Shown here piece by piece: positions 1 through 8,697 of a stretch of 64,000 bases of DNA (the stretch's first letter is position 1; each line of letters opens with the position of its first letter). The notes beneath the pieces were generated by a model. That model worked only from the letters and a program-made list of their open reading frames with translations, was not told the DNA's origin and did not search any database. Position numbers and translations under genes: made by a program. This DNA is from JAKFWI01 sp031399165. Lineage in GTDB: Bacteria; Pseudomonadota; Alphaproteobacteria; Caulobacterales; Aquidulcibacteraceae. The stretch covers positions 62,001 to 126,000 of the forward strand of contig JANNOO010000038.1 in assembly GCA_031399165.1 (NCBI GenBank), read 5' to 3'.

Positions 1-2
1 TG

Positions 3-935
3 AACTGCCCGCTTCACGTCCAGATTTTCAATCACGGCCAGCGTTCTTATCGCGACCTGCCGATCCGGATGGCGGAGTTCGAGGGGCTGCACCGTTGCGA
101 AAGCTCGGGCTCAACGCACGGCCTGCTCCGCGTGCGCCAGATGGCGCAGGACGACGCGCACATTTTCTGCACGGATGAGCAGATCGTTGAGGAGAGCCGC
201 GCGTTCGTGGAGCTGCTGAACGCCGTCTACGCGGACATGGGCGTGGAGCTTCACAGCGTGAAGCTGGCGCTGCGGCCCGACAAACGCTTCGGCACGGACG
301 AGCAATGGACGATCGCCGAGGACAAGCTGGAGCAGGCGGCGAATGCCGCCGGCGTGCAGGTCGAGCGGATCGAGAACGAGGGCGCGTTCTACGGGCCGAA
401 GCTTGAATTCCATCTGCGCGACGCCATCGGGCGCACGTGGCAGTGCGGTACGCTGCAGCTCGACTACGTTTTGCCTGAGCGGCTCGACGCGACCTACATC
501 GCCGAAGACGGCCAGAAGCATCGCCCGGTAATGCTGCACCGGGCGATTTTCGGCTCGATCGAACGTTTTCTCGGCGTGCTGATCGAAAACTACGCTGGCG
601 CCTTCCCGCTCTGGCTGGCGCCGGTGCAGGCTGTGGTCGCGACGATTACATCCGACGCCGATCCCTATGCGCAGGAAGTGCTGGCAGCCCTGAAGGCGGC
701 CGGACTGCGTGTCGAAGTCGACGTGCGCAACGAAAAGATCAACTACAAGATCAGGGAACATTCGCTGGCCAAGGTTCCGGTGATCGTGGTGGTGGGACGC
801 AAGGAAGCTGAAACGCGGCAAGTTGCGCTGCGCCGCCTGGGCGGCGATGCGCAGACCATCGTCTTGTTGGACGAGGCTGTGGCTTCGCTTACGCGCGAAG
901 CCCTGGCGCCCGATCTGGCGCACACCAGGGCTTGA
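3..935 (+). CDS. thrS: Threonyl-tRNA synthetase, C-terminal part (5' end outside window)
   Basis: This is the 3' part of threonyl-tRNA synthetase, which charges tRNA-Thr in the cytoplasm. The frame is already open at base 3 and reads NCPLHVQIF, the conserved catalytic-core segment whose cysteine binds zinc. Class II motif 2 follows (HRCESSGSTHGLLRVRQ, then QDDAHIFC), and motif 3 is near MLHRAIFGSIERFLG. The last 100 or so residues form the anticodon-binding domain, with VEVDVRNEKINYKIR and a VPVIVVVG strand. About 310 residues are visible of the roughly 640 usual, so about half the protein lies upstream. The next gene begins 3 bases after the stop. Identification is firm; only the start is missing. 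Confidence 0.97.
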   Translation, partial: NCPLHVQIFNHGQRSYRDLPIRMAEFEGLHRCESSGSTHGLLRVRQMAQDDAHIFCTDEQIVEESRAFVELLNAVYADMGVELHSVKLALRPDKRFGTDEQWTIAEDKLEQAANAAGVQVERIENEGAFYGPKLEFHLRDAIGRTWQCGTLQLDYVLPERLDATYIAEDGQKHRPVMLHRAIFGSIERFLGVLIENYAGAFPLWLAPVQAVVATITSDADPYAQEVLAALKAAGLRVEVDVRNEKINYKIREHSLAKVPVIVVVGRKEAETRQVALRRLGGDAQTIVLLDEAVASLTREALAPDLAHTRA

Positions 936-938
936 GGC

Positions 939-2177
939 ATGACACAGACGCCGCTGGCCGAAGATCATTTCTCGCGCGCGGGCGGCGCCGTGTCGGTCGC
1001 ATTCTCGACGCTGCCGTTTGCGGCGATCACGGGCGGAATGGGTCTGGCGCCGGTGGCGTTGCTGGCGGGTGTTGTAGCCGCGCCCTGGCATCGTACGCCG
1101 CGGGCGGCGCGGGCGGGCGGCTTTCCGCTGGTGTTGTTTGTGCTGTTCCTAATCTGGTGCGCGGCGTCGATGCTTTGGTCGTCGCGGCCAGATCCGGCGG
1201 GTCTATGGGCTCTAGTGATCGGGGCGCTGGCGCTGCTGCTCGTGCTGGGCGCGAGCTTCAACCGCGCGGCTGATGTCGACATGGCGCAACGCGCGGCGCT
1301 GGCCGGCTTGGCCGTGTCGATGGCGTTCATCGCGATCGAGATCAGTTTCAACTACCCGATCGGCCGCGCAGCCGCGCCGGTTTCGCCAGGCGGGTCTGGT
1401 CTTGCCCGCGAGATCGAGACCGGGGCGCTGCTGACCAATGCCGGGCAGGCGCTGGCGCTGGCGTCGGTCCTGCTATGGCCGGTCGCGGCGATGTTGCAGC
1501 GGCACTCATGGCCGGGCTGGATCGGCATGGCCTTACTGGCGGCGGGTGTGGTCTGGTTGGCTCGCGCCCTGCCCAGTCTCGTAATTTTGATCGCCCTGGC
1601 CGGGGCCTTGATCCCTGCGCTAATGGCTCTGCGATGGCCGCGCGCAACGGTGGCCCTGACCGCCTTCGTCATCGCTCTGGCTGTTCTGGCCACGCCCGGC
1701 ATGGCGCCGATTTTGGCGGCGACCGGGGGCCACATCTGGCGTTCGGTCACGGAAACTGACCCGCCGTTCCTGTGGCTGGCGCGGATCGATACCTGGTCCT
1801 ACGCCACCGGCCTGATCCGCCAGCAGCCGATCTGGGGCTGGGGACTGGGGGCCTCCGGCGGCTTTACCGAAACGCATTCGATCGCTGGCTTTTCAACGCC
1901 TTATATTCCTGGCCGGCCGCAAAGCATCCCGATGCAATTGTGGTTGGAGACCGGCGCAGTGGGCGCGATCCTGGCGGCCGGAGCGCTGGCGACTTTGGGC
2001 CGGCGGCTGGGCGCGACGCTGGCGCAGGACCGTTGGGCGGCGGCGGCGGCTGCGGCAAGCATGACGACGGCGTACATCATCTCCGCCCTGGGGGAATTTG
2101 ACGCCTGGGCGCCTTGGTGGTGGGGCGGGCTGGCCATCTGTGCGGCAATGGTGCGCGTTTCACGCCGAGCGCCTTGA
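939..2177 (+). CDS. O-antigen ligase family (Wzy/WaaL-like) membrane protein
   Basis: A 412-residue, very hydrophobic protein with about ten to twelve predicted membrane segments. The region around residues 280-340 has the layout of the Wzy_C/O-antigen ligase domain: an Arg-rich start to a periplasmic loop (LWLARIDTWSYATGLI), a P-x-x-GWGLGASG turn, then a loop ending in IPMQLWLETGAVGAIL. Members of this family join lipid-linked glycans to lipid A or polymerise them at the outer face of the inner membrane. It starts 3 bases after thrS, so it may be co-transcribed, and is followed 33 bases later by a glycosyltransferase. Ligase and polymerase cannot be told apart from sequence alone, so no gene name is given. 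Confidence 0.8.
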   Translation: MTQTPLAEDHFSRAGGAVSVAFSTLPFAAITGGMGLAPVALLAGVVAAPWHRTPRAARAGGFPLVLFVLFLIWCAASMLWSSRPDPAGLWALVIGALALLLVLGASFNRAADVDMAQRAALAGLAVSMAFIAIEISFNYPIGRAAAPVSPGGSGLAREIETGALLTNAGQALALASVLLWPVAAMLQRHSWPGWIGMALLAAGVVWLARALPSLVILIALAGALIPALMALRWPRATVALTAFVIALAVLATPGMAPILAATGGHIWRSVTETDPPFLWLARIDTWSYATGLIRQQPIWGWGLGASGGFTETHSIAGFSTPYIPGRPQSIPMQLWLETGAVGAILAAGALATLGRRLGATLAQDRWAAAAAAASMTTAYIISALGEFDAWAPWWWGGLAICAAMVRVSRRAP

Positions 2178-2210
2178 ATTTGGCGTTGGTTAACGGGAGG
2201 ATGGCGCAGC

Positions 2211-3032
2211 ATGACACCCGACGCCTCCCGCCCGCGCGTCGTCGCGGCCCAAACAGGCCTGCGCGTCTCGGCGATCATTGCGGTCGGCGATCACATTCCG
2301 TCTTTGGATTCCACGATCAGGGCTGTTCTCAACGAACCCTGGATCGATGAGCTGGTCCTGGTTGACGCCGGAATCACGCCGGGCGCGGCTTCCCGGCTGC
2401 GCGGTCTGCAGGCTGACCGGCGGGACGTGCGCTTCCTGCAAGGCGGGCCGATGAATTTCGCCCAAGCGCGCAATCTGGGCGCCAGGAACGCAGCGGGCCG
2501 GTGGGTTCTTTTCCTGGATCCTGACGTGGTGGTGCAGCGCGGCGCGGTTGAGCGGCTGGTGAAAGCCGGGCGGCTGGCGCGGGCGCCATGGATTGTCGGC
2601 GGCGCGCTGTCTGACACGAACGGCCGGCGGCGCGGCGTCACGGCGGGTTCGCGAATCGGCCGCAGGCCTACGCCGGTGCAGCGTGTAGATGGCGGCTTGC
2701 TTCTCACACCGCGCGCCGAGTTTCTGTCTCTGGGCGGCTTTGACGAAACCTACAAAGGCCACGGCGAGACGCGTGATCTTTGCAAGCGTGCGCGCGCGGG
2801 CGGCGGCTCCGTATGGCTCCAGCCGACAGCGGAGGGTGTCGAGTTCGAAGGCACGCGCGCCAAGAACCGCACCGCTGACGCTGCGGCACGGATCGATGGC
2901 GCGGCGCGGTATCTGAAAAAGTTCGCGCGCTCGCCGATCGAACGCGTTTTCGTATTTGTGCTGGCGCCGGTCTTTATTGCCGCAGCCGCTCTGAAGGCAG
3001 CGGCAGCAGCGCCGTTCCGCCGACGGTCCTGA
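2211..3032 (+). CDS. Glycosyltransferase family 2 protein
   Basis: A 273-residue GT-A fold glycosyltransferase. Residues 20-50 hold the nucleotide-binding strand (VSAIIAVGDH... ELVLVDAG), NFAQARNLGARNAAG is the usual GT2 helix, and FLDPDVVV is the metal-binding DxD-type region. A GGFDET segment near residue 175 is the acceptor-side motif. A C-terminal hydrophobic helix (VFVFVLAPVFIAAAALKAA) may anchor the protein to the inner membrane. It lies directly after the O-antigen ligase-like gene, which points to envelope polysaccharide synthesis. The last 59 bases overlap the 3' end of the opposing GT39 gene. Confidence 0.82.
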   Translation: MTPDASRPRVVAAQTGLRVSAIIAVGDHIPSLDSTIRAVLNEPWIDELVLVDAGITPGAASRLRGLQADRRDVRFLQGGPMNFAQARNLGARNAAGRWVLFLDPDVVVQRGAVERLVKAGRLARAPWIVGGALSDTNGRRRGVTAGSRIGRRPTPVQRVDGGLLLTPRAEFLSLGGFDETYKGHGETRDLCKRARAGGGSVWLQPTAEGVEFEGTRAKNRTADAAARIDGAARYLKKFARSPIERVFVFVLAPVFIAAAALKAAAAAPFRRRS

Positions 3033-4797
3033 TTACGCGCCCGGGCTGCAGGCGCACTTCATCGCCATTGGAATAATTAAGCCCATCGACCGGCGGTCCC
3101 GCCGGCGCGAAGATCAGGCCGCGCACCGCCAGCGAACGCTCGAACGTCAACCGCTCTCGCTCCTCGACGATCACGGCCTGGCCGAGAAACGCCGCGCGCG
3201 GCGCGTCATTGCCTTTGGCGAGCAGCGTGTCGGTGCGCGTCAGGAAAATGAAACTGGGCTCGTTATAGCCGATTGAGATCAGGCGCGGACCGTTGGCGTG
3301 CAGGCGTGGATGCAGCCCCGCCCGCATGAGCGCATCCGATGCTTCCTGACTGACAAGCAGGCGGCGCGCTTCGGGGGCGATCCGTTCGCGCGCGGTGTAG
3401 GCAAACACGATGCTGGCCGCGATGCCGGCGGCGGCGGCGAGCGCCGGGCGCTTGGCGCCAACCAGCAGCGCCAGCAGCGGCAGGAAGATCGCCGCCATCA
3501 CCAGGCCGGTCTGCATGGCCCGCCGCCCATTCGCGGTTGCATCGCCCGGCATGTAGGTGGACAGGTACGCGCACAGCCCGCCAAGCACGCAAACGCCGAG
3601 CAGGAAAAACAGCGCCCCGCCCAGTTTCAGCTTTTGCCAGCCTTCGTTATACGCGGCGATCAAACCCGCGCCGCCGATCAGCGCCAAAGCCGGATAAGCC
3701 GGCATCGTATAGTGCACGAGCTTAGTCGGCAGCAATTCGAACACCAGCCAGGTCGGCGCCGCCCAGGCGATCAGAAAACGGATCGCCGCGAAATCCATGC
3801 TTTTGCGCGGCGCCTTGATGGCGCGCCAGGCGATGCGCGCTGCGGCGGGCAGCGCGATGGCGATGGGAAATGAAAGCAATGGCAGGAGCAGTAAATGGTA
3901 GCCAGGCAGCCCGCCATGCCCCTCAGCGTCGCCGACGACTTTCCCGCCGAGATCGCCGCCGATGGCGTCGGAGAAGAACTTCCCGTCAGTCGCCATGCCG
4001 ATGGCGACGAACCACGGCAGCACGATCAGCGCGGCGATCAGCGGGCCGGCCGGATGGGCCAACGGCTTCATCCACGAAGCGCGCCTTTCCCAGAACCATA
4101 GCGCGATCAGGCATAGACCGGGGACCATCGGCGTCACCGGGCCCTTGATCAGAATGCCGCCGCTGATCGCGGCCCAGAACAGCAAGGCTGGGCCAGCCGC
4201 GGGACCGTCGCCGGCGAGCGTGCGCAGGCCAAGGCTGCGCGCATTGGTGTTTACCGCTGCCGCGGCGCCAGCCAGGCGCACATGCGCGAGCGCGGCCATG
4301 GCCAGCGTCGTGAAGCCGCATAGCATCGCGTCGGTCTTGGCGATCATGGCTTCGGTGGAGAGCAGCACGCTGGCGCCCAGCAGCCCGGCGCCCAGCAGCG
4401 CCGCGCGCCGGCCGACCAGCGCTGTTCCGCCCCAGAGGCAAGACCACGCGGCCAGCAGCGCGCCGGCCAACGATACCAGCCGGTAGGCCCAGATTTCCCG
4501 CGCTTCCGGGCTGGAAAACAGCGAGACCGAAGCGCTCTGCAGCCAATAAATGCCGATCGGTTTCTTGTTGCGCGGCTCGTCCTGGAACGCGATGCGGACG
4601 AAATCGCCGCGTTCGAGCATCTGGGCGGTGGCCTGGGCGAAGCGGCTCTCATCGCGATCGAGCGCCGGCATGCGGACTATGCCGGGCAGGCCGGCGGCCA
4701 GCGTGATCAGGCCGATCAAGGCGTAGGCGCGCCAGCCACGGGCCAAATCGTCAAGTAGATGGCGATCGAGCATATCCGGCGCGGGCGAGTCAGGCAT
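2974..4797 (-). CDS. GT39/ArnT-like lipid-linked sugar glycosyltransferase
   Basis: A 607-residue polytopic membrane protein of the ArnT/PMT family, which transfers a sugar from a polyprenyl-phosphate carrier to lipid A or a protein on the periplasmic face. The first periplasmic loop carries the family hallmark RMPALDRDESRFAQA, with the acidic pair DRDE, then DEPRNKKPIGIYWLQ. About ten to twelve membrane helices follow, then a soluble C-terminal domain of about 150 residues. The frame is open upstream to 5115, but that extension would run over the neighbouring plus-strand gene and does not look like protein, so the ATG at 4797 is chosen. It faces a Dpm1-like GT2 gene, a likely supplier of its polyprenyl-phosphate sugar. 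The 3' end overlaps the GT2 gene by 59 bases. Confidence 0.88.
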   Translation of the reverse strand: MPDSPAPDMLDRHLLDDLARGWRAYALIGLITLAAGLPGIVRMPALDRDESRFAQATAQMLERGDFVRIAFQDEPRNKKPIGIYWLQSASVSLFSSPEAREIWAYRLVSLAGALLAAWSCLWGGTALVGRRAALLGAGLLGASVLLSTEAMIAKTDAMLCGFTTLAMAALAHVRLAGAAAAVNTNARSLGLRTLAGDGPAAGPALLFWAAISGGILIKGPVTPMVPGLCLIALWFWERRASWMKPLAHPAGPLIAALIVLPWFVAIGMATDGKFFSDAIGGDLGGKVVGDAEGHGGLPGYHLLLLPLLSFPIAIALPAAARIAWRAIKAPRKSMDFAAIRFLIAWAAPTWLVFELLPTKLVHYTMPAYPALALIGGAGLIAAYNEGWQKLKLGGALFFLLGVCVLGGLCAYLSTYMPGDATANGRRAMQTGLVMAAIFLPLLALLVGAKRPALAAAAGIAASIVFAYTARERIAPEARRLLVSQEASDALMRAGLHPRLHANGPRLISIGYNEPSFIFLTRTDTLLAKGNDAPRAAFLGQAVIVEERERLTFERSLAVRGLIFAPAGPPVDGLNYSNGDEVRLQPGRVIRTVGGTALLPLPSERLRQ

Positions 4798-4905
4798 TGG
4801 GCGCCAGTTTAGAGTGCTATCGGCTTCGTGTCTCTCCCGCCCCTGTCTCTTGAACGCGGGGTAGGTTAAGACGCTGACCCCGTTTGAGCGCCAGGAAGCT
4901 CGGTT

Positions 4906-5637
4906 TTGCAAGAAAATATCGAACTCAGCGTGGTGGTTCCGGTCCGGGACGAGGCGGGTAACGCCGCCGATCTGGCCCGCGAAATCGCCAGCGTGCTGGA
5001 CGGACGGTCCTACGAAATGATCTTCGTGGACGATTCCAGCCGCGACGAGACGCGTGCTGAACTGGCCAATGCGCGCCGAGGCTTGCCGTCGATGCGGATT
5101 ATCGGCCATCGCCACAATGCCGGACAGAGCCGGGCGGTGCGCTCGGGCGTGCTGGCGGCGCGGGCGGCGACGATCGCTACGCTGGACGGCGACGGCCAGA
5201 ACGACCCTGCGGACATTCCGCGCCTACTTGCCCGGCTCAATCGCAGCGACGTGCCGGTCAGCCTGGGCATGGTCTCGGGGCTCAGGGTGCAGCGGCAGGA
5301 CGCCGCCAACCGCCGGTTGGCGTCGCAATGGGCAAATCGGTTCCGGGCCTGGGTTTTGGGCGACGGAGCACAGGATTCCGGTTGCGGCATCAAGGTCTTC
5401 CGCAAAGATGCCTTTCTTCGACTCCCGTATTTTGATCATATGCACCGCTACATGCCGGCGCTGATGCGCCGGGAGGGGTTCGGCGTCGAATTCGTGGAAG
5501 TGAACCACCGGCCCAGAAAGGCCGGCCGGTCGAACTACACGAATATCGGCCGGTTCTTCGCCGCGGTGACTGATCTGTGGGGCGTCATGTGGTTGAAGAG
5601 CCGCCTGCGCGATCCTGGCGGGGCGGACGAGTTGTAA
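4906..5637 (+). CDS. GT2 polyprenyl-phosphate sugar transferase (Dpm1-like)
   Basis: A 243-residue family 2 glycosyltransferase of the dolichol/undecaprenyl-phosphate mannosyltransferase type. It has the SVVVPVRDEAGN start, IFVDDSSRDET, GHRHNAGQSRAVRSGV, the DGDGQNDP metal site and the SGCGIKVFRKDAF segment typical of this group. There are no C-terminal membrane helices, as in the single-domain Dpm1 form. It is divergent from the GT39 gene, 108 bases away; GT39 enzymes use polyprenyl-phosphate sugars as donors, so the two probably form a donor-plus-transferase pair. The start is TTG at 4906, the only start that leaves the whole first strand in place. Confidence 0.85.
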   Translation: MQENIELSVVVPVRDEAGNAADLAREIASVLDGRSYEMIFVDDSSRDETRAELANARRGLPSMRIIGHRHNAGQSRAVRSGVLAARAATIATLDGDGQNDPADIPRLLARLNRSDVPVSLGMVSGLRVQRQDAANRRLASQWANRFRAWVLGDGAQDSGCGIKVFRKDAFLRLPYFDHMHRYMPALMRREGFGVEFVEVNHRPRKAGRSNYTNIGRFFAAVTDLWGVMWLKSRLRDPGGADEL

Positions 5638-5784
5638 TGTGGGGGCTCGCGCTTCGCGAGGAGCGTATGGGCGGGGAGCGTAATGGCGAGAAACGATCGC
5701 GGTATTGCGCTGCATGAAGCATTGGCGATGCGCCAGGCGGCGCGGCGGCGTGGCGGCGCCGGTCAACAGCAAGGGGGCGACACG

Positions 5785-6258
5785 ATGGGCGCAATTCTCG
5801 GCATATTTCCGCTCATTCTATTGCCGGTGCTGATTTACAACATCATCGCCTTCGGCGGTTCGGCGTTTAAGAACGCGCAAAGCGTGCGTCTGCAGATGCT
5901 CGACCCGGCGTTGACGATTCCGATGGCGTCGTCGGAAACGATGAATAACGACACGGGCGTGCCCTCCGTGCTGCAAGTGCAGTGGATCATGACCTGGGGC
6001 GACGTGCTGGTGCTGCTGGCGCTGGTGCTGCTGTTCGTCGAATTGCTGAAATCCACCAGCACGGGGACAAGCGCGATTTTCAATCACGCGCTGTCGATGC
6101 TGGTGTTCATCGTGTGCCTCGTAGAGTTCCTTCTCCATCCCGCCTTTGCCACCAGCGCGTTCTTCCTGATCATGACCATGTCGCTGCTTGACGTGCTCGC
6201 AGGCGTTATCGTGACGATTGTGTCCGCGCGGCGCGACGTGGAGTTTGATAAGGGCTGA
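5785..6258 (+). CDS. Conserved membrane protein, function unknown
   Basis: A 157-residue protein with four predicted membrane helices (ILGIFPLILLPVLIYNII, VLVLLALVLLFVELL, a pair centred on LVFIVCLVEFLL, and LIMTMSLLDVLAGVIVTIV). I do not recognise a named family beyond small alphaproteobacterial inner-membrane proteins of this layout. The ATG at 5785 is preceded by AAGGGGG and places the first helix right at the N-terminus. An in-frame ATG at 5683 with a GGGGAG upstream would add 34 polar residues, and cannot be excluded. It follows the Dpm1-like gene by 147 bases on the same strand. Confidence 0.7.
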   Translation: MGAILGIFPLILLPVLIYNIIAFGGSAFKNAQSVRLQMLDPALTIPMASSETMNNDTGVPSVLQVQWIMTWGDVLVLLALVLLFVELLKSTSTGTSAIFNHALSMLVFIVCLVEFLLHPAFATSAFFLIMTMSLLDVLAGVIVTIVSARRDVEFDKG

Positions 6259-6383
6259 ACGCACTTACGCATGCACGGACTTTCGCTGCGTGTCCGTCTC
6301 TTGCTGACGCGCGATCGTCCAGCGCCCGGGCTACATGAACAGAAACGCCAGCGTGAACGCGCAGGCAAAGTCGATAGCGCGTG

Positions 6384-6668
6384 TCATGCGCGTTCGTCGG
6401 CGCAGACGCCGCAGCGCCAGCGCGGCGCCTGGTAGGCGCCGGTGGGCGCCTGTTTCACGGCGGCCATTTGCGCTGCAACTTGCGTAAGAAAGCCGAGCGA
6501 GGGGCCAACCGTGTTGGGTGTGGGGCCGGCGCCCTCTTCAGTGCTCAGCGTAGCGTCTTCGCCGCGGCGGCGATAACCGGAGCGGCGCTCGCGCCGATCT
6601 GACCAGCCCGCCGACCCGCTTTGGGAAGAAGACCGCAGGGGAACCAGGGAGACCGATCCAATCTGCAT
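6384..6668 (-). CDS. Possible small hypothetical protein (94 aa)
   Basis: A 94-codon frame in the 520-base gap before the alkylation-repair genes. It starts MQIGSVSLVPLRSSSQSG, is Ser/Arg rich in the middle, and ends in a short helical stretch (LGFLTQVAAQMAAVK) and a CGVC pair. The MQIG... opening resembles small alphaproteobacterial proteins, but no clear Shine-Dalgarno sequence precedes the ATG and I cannot name a family. It is the only frame in this gap that looks at all protein-like; the rest of 6259-6781 shows nothing recognisable. Confidence 0.3.
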   Translation of the reverse strand: MQIGSVSLVPLRSSSQSGSAGWSDRRERRSGYRRRGEDATLSTEEGAGPTPNTVGPSLGFLTQVAAQMAAVKQAPTGAYQAPRWRCGVCADERA

Positions 6669-6781
6669 GGCTTAACGGCTTGCAAAGCACGTACCGCGCT
6701 TAACCATGCCGCTGTGGGACAGGTCAGGATCGTGTCCGAATCCGGCGAGACTTGGCGGCGGGCCGCGTCCATATTGGCCGC

Positions 6782-8212
6782 ATGAAGATCGAGCCCGAAA
6801 CCGCCCATGGCGCCGTAGAGGCGCGGGACAGCCGGTTCGACGGACTGTTCTTCACCGGCGTGACCAGCACCGGGATCTACTGCCGCTGCGTGTGCCCGGC
6901 GAAAACGCCGAAGCGGGAGAACCGGCGGTTTTTCCCCAGCGCGGCGGCGGCGGAGTGCGCCGGGTTCCGGCCCTGCCTGATCTGCCGTCCTGAGCGCGCG
7001 CCGGGCCAAGCGCCGATCGATGCCGCCGAGCGCCTGGCCCATGACGCGCTCCGGCGGATAGAGGCCGGGGCGCTGGAAGAGGCTAGCCTTGAAGAGCTGG
7101 CAGGCGATCTCGGCGTCAGCGGCCGCCATTTGCGGCGGGTGATGATTGAAACGCTGGGGGCGGCACCGATCGATCTGGCGCAAACCCATCGCCTGCTCAC
7201 CGCCAAACGCCTGCTCGCCGACAGCGATCTGTCGATGACGCAGGTGGCGTTCGCCAGCGGGTTCAAGAGCGTGCGCCGGTTCAATGCGCTGTTCAATGAA
7301 CGCTATGGCCTGGCGCCGTCGCGCGTTCGCAAACGCGCCGGACGCGCGACGGCGCAGAGTCTGCGCCTACGGCTGGAAGCGCGGGGCGCGCTTGATCCAG
7401 ACTGGATCATGCGCGATCTGGCGCGGCGGCGGATCGTGGGCGTTGAGGTTTCGCCGGGGCCGCACACATGGGCGCGGACCTTGGCGATCGGCGCGCATGC
7501 CGGCTGGATCGTGCTGCGCTTCGATACCGGCGCCGTGGATGTCGAGATTTCGGACGGGCTTTATCCGGCGATCCGCCCGCTGGTTGCCGCCGTGCGCGGT
7601 GCGTTCGATCTCAACGCTGACATCGGGGCTATTCACACGGCGCTGTCGCGGCATGACACGTTTCCGCAGAGCGAAGGCGCGGTGCGTCTGCCGGGCGGGA
7701 TCGATCCCTTTGAAGCGGCGATCCGCGCCGTGCTGGGCCAGCAGGTGACGCTGGAGGCGGCCCGCACGATCACAACGCGGCTGACGGCGCGGTTCGGCGC
7801 GGCGATCGAGACGCCGTTTGCGGAATTGAGTTTGTTGTTTCCCTTGCCCGCGCGGCTTGCCGAGGCGGATGCGGGCGAAATCGCCGGGCTCGGCATGCCG
7901 CGCAAGCGCGGTGAGACTGTTGTGGCGCTGGGGCGCGAAGCGGCGGCGGGCAGTCTGCGTCTGGCGCGAGGCGCGATTGTCGCCGGGCGCGCAGGGTTGA
8001 TGGAAATCGCGGGGATCGGCCCGTGGACGCTGGAATATGTCGCGCTGCGCGCGCTCGGCGATCCGGACGCGTTCCCGCTGGGCGATAGCGGCCTGCGCGG
8101 CGCATTCGAAGGCGATCTGGCAAAGGCGCATGAGGCGTGGCGGCCGTGGCGGGGCTACGCCGCCGCCCGGCTGTGGGCGCGGCATGCGCAAGCGGAAAGG
8201 AAAGCGGCGTGA
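6782..8212 (+). CDS. alkA: Ada-AlkA fusion: methyl-phosphotriester acceptor/AraC regulator with 3-methyladenine glycosylase
   Basis: A 476-residue fusion for repair of alkylated DNA. Residues 1-85 are the Ada zinc domain, with all four cysteines (the GIYCRCVC pair and FRPCLICRP) and the methyl-accepting position kept. Residues 85-185 are an AraC-type helix-turn-helix (SLEELAGDLGVSGRHLRR, then VAFASGFKSVRRFNALF). The rest is an AlkA-type glycosylase: a helix-hairpin-helix (MEIAGIGPWTLEYVALRA) is followed by the catalytic Asp in FPLGDSGLR. The protein can therefore sense methylated phosphate, act as a transcription factor and remove alkylated bases. The start is ATG 6782. Its stop overlaps the ogt start by 4 bases (GTGA), so the two are translated together as an adaptive-response unit. 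Confidence 0.93.
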   Translation: MKIEPETAHGAVEARDSRFDGLFFTGVTSTGIYCRCVCPAKTPKRENRRFFPSAAAAECAGFRPCLICRPERAPGQAPIDAAERLAHDALRRIEAGALEEASLEELAGDLGVSGRHLRRVMIETLGAAPIDLAQTHRLLTAKRLLADSDLSMTQVAFASGFKSVRRFNALFNERYGLAPSRVRKRAGRATAQSLRLRLEARGALDPDWIMRDLARRRIVGVEVSPGPHTWARTLAIGAHAGWIVLRFDTGAVDVEISDGLYPAIRPLVAAVRGAFDLNADIGAIHTALSRHDTFPQSEGAVRLPGGIDPFEAAIRAVLGQQVTLEAARTITTRLTARFGAAIETPFAELSLLFPLPARLAEADAGEIAGLGMPRKRGETVVALGREAAAGSLRLARGAIVAGRAGLMEIAGIGPWTLEYVALRALGDPDAFPLGDSGLRGAFEGDLAKAHEAWRPWRGYAAARLWARHAQAERKAA

Positions 8213-8697
8213 AACTGATGATTTATGAGAGCCCGGTCGGGCCGCTGACGCTGGCTTCGGATGGGCAGGCGTTGACCGGGCTGGCGTTTGAAACGCAGAC
8301 GCATCCGTGCCGCGTGTTGCAAGGCGCGGACATGGGGCGTGACCGGGTGCTCGACGAGGCGCGCCGTCAGCTCAATCTTTATTTTGCCGGCAAGCTCAAT
8401 TCGTTCGATCTTGCGCTCAGTCCGCAAGGCACGCCGTTCCAGCTGCGCGTCTGGTCCGCTCTGCGCGCGATCCCGTTTGGCAAGACGGCGTCCTATGCCG
8501 ATATCGCTCAAGCAGTGGGGTCGCCGAAGGCGGTGCGGGCGGTGGGCGGCGCGAACGGTCGAAATCCGATTGCGGTGATCGTGCCGTGCCACCGCGTGAT
8601 CGGCGCCAACGGATCACTGACCGGCTTCGGCGGTGGCATGGCGCGCAAGCAATTCCTGCTGGCGATGGAAAAAGGCCAGAAAAGCCTGTCGGCCTAG
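8209..8697 (+). CDS. ogt: Methylated-DNA-[protein]-cysteine S-methyltransferase
   Basis: A 162-residue suicide methyltransferase that moves the methyl group from O6-methylguanine to its own cysteine. The active site PCHRVIG is intact near residue 130, preceded by ARxxGxAN-type residues (VRAVGGANGRNP) and the winged-helix segment FGKTASYADIAQAVG. The GTG start at 8209 overlaps the alkA stop and has AAGGAAAG upstream; an ATG three codons later is the alternative. Together with the upstream Ada-AlkA fusion it splits between two proteins the functions that Escherichia coli Ada combines. The last 4 bases overlap the end of a small minus-strand gene. Confidence 0.94.
   Translation: MKLMIYESPVGPLTLASDGQALTGLAFETQTHPCRVLQGADMGRDRVLDEARRQLNLYFAGKLNSFDLALSPQGTPFQLRVWSALRAIPFGKTASYADIAQAVGSPKAVRAVGGANGRNPIAVIVPCHRVIGANGSLTGFGGGMARKQFLLAMEKGQKSLSA

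Noticed and set aside
4798..5115. In-frame N-terminal extension of the GT39 gene
   Set aside because: It has the composition of a shadow frame and runs over the Dpm1-like gene on the other strand.
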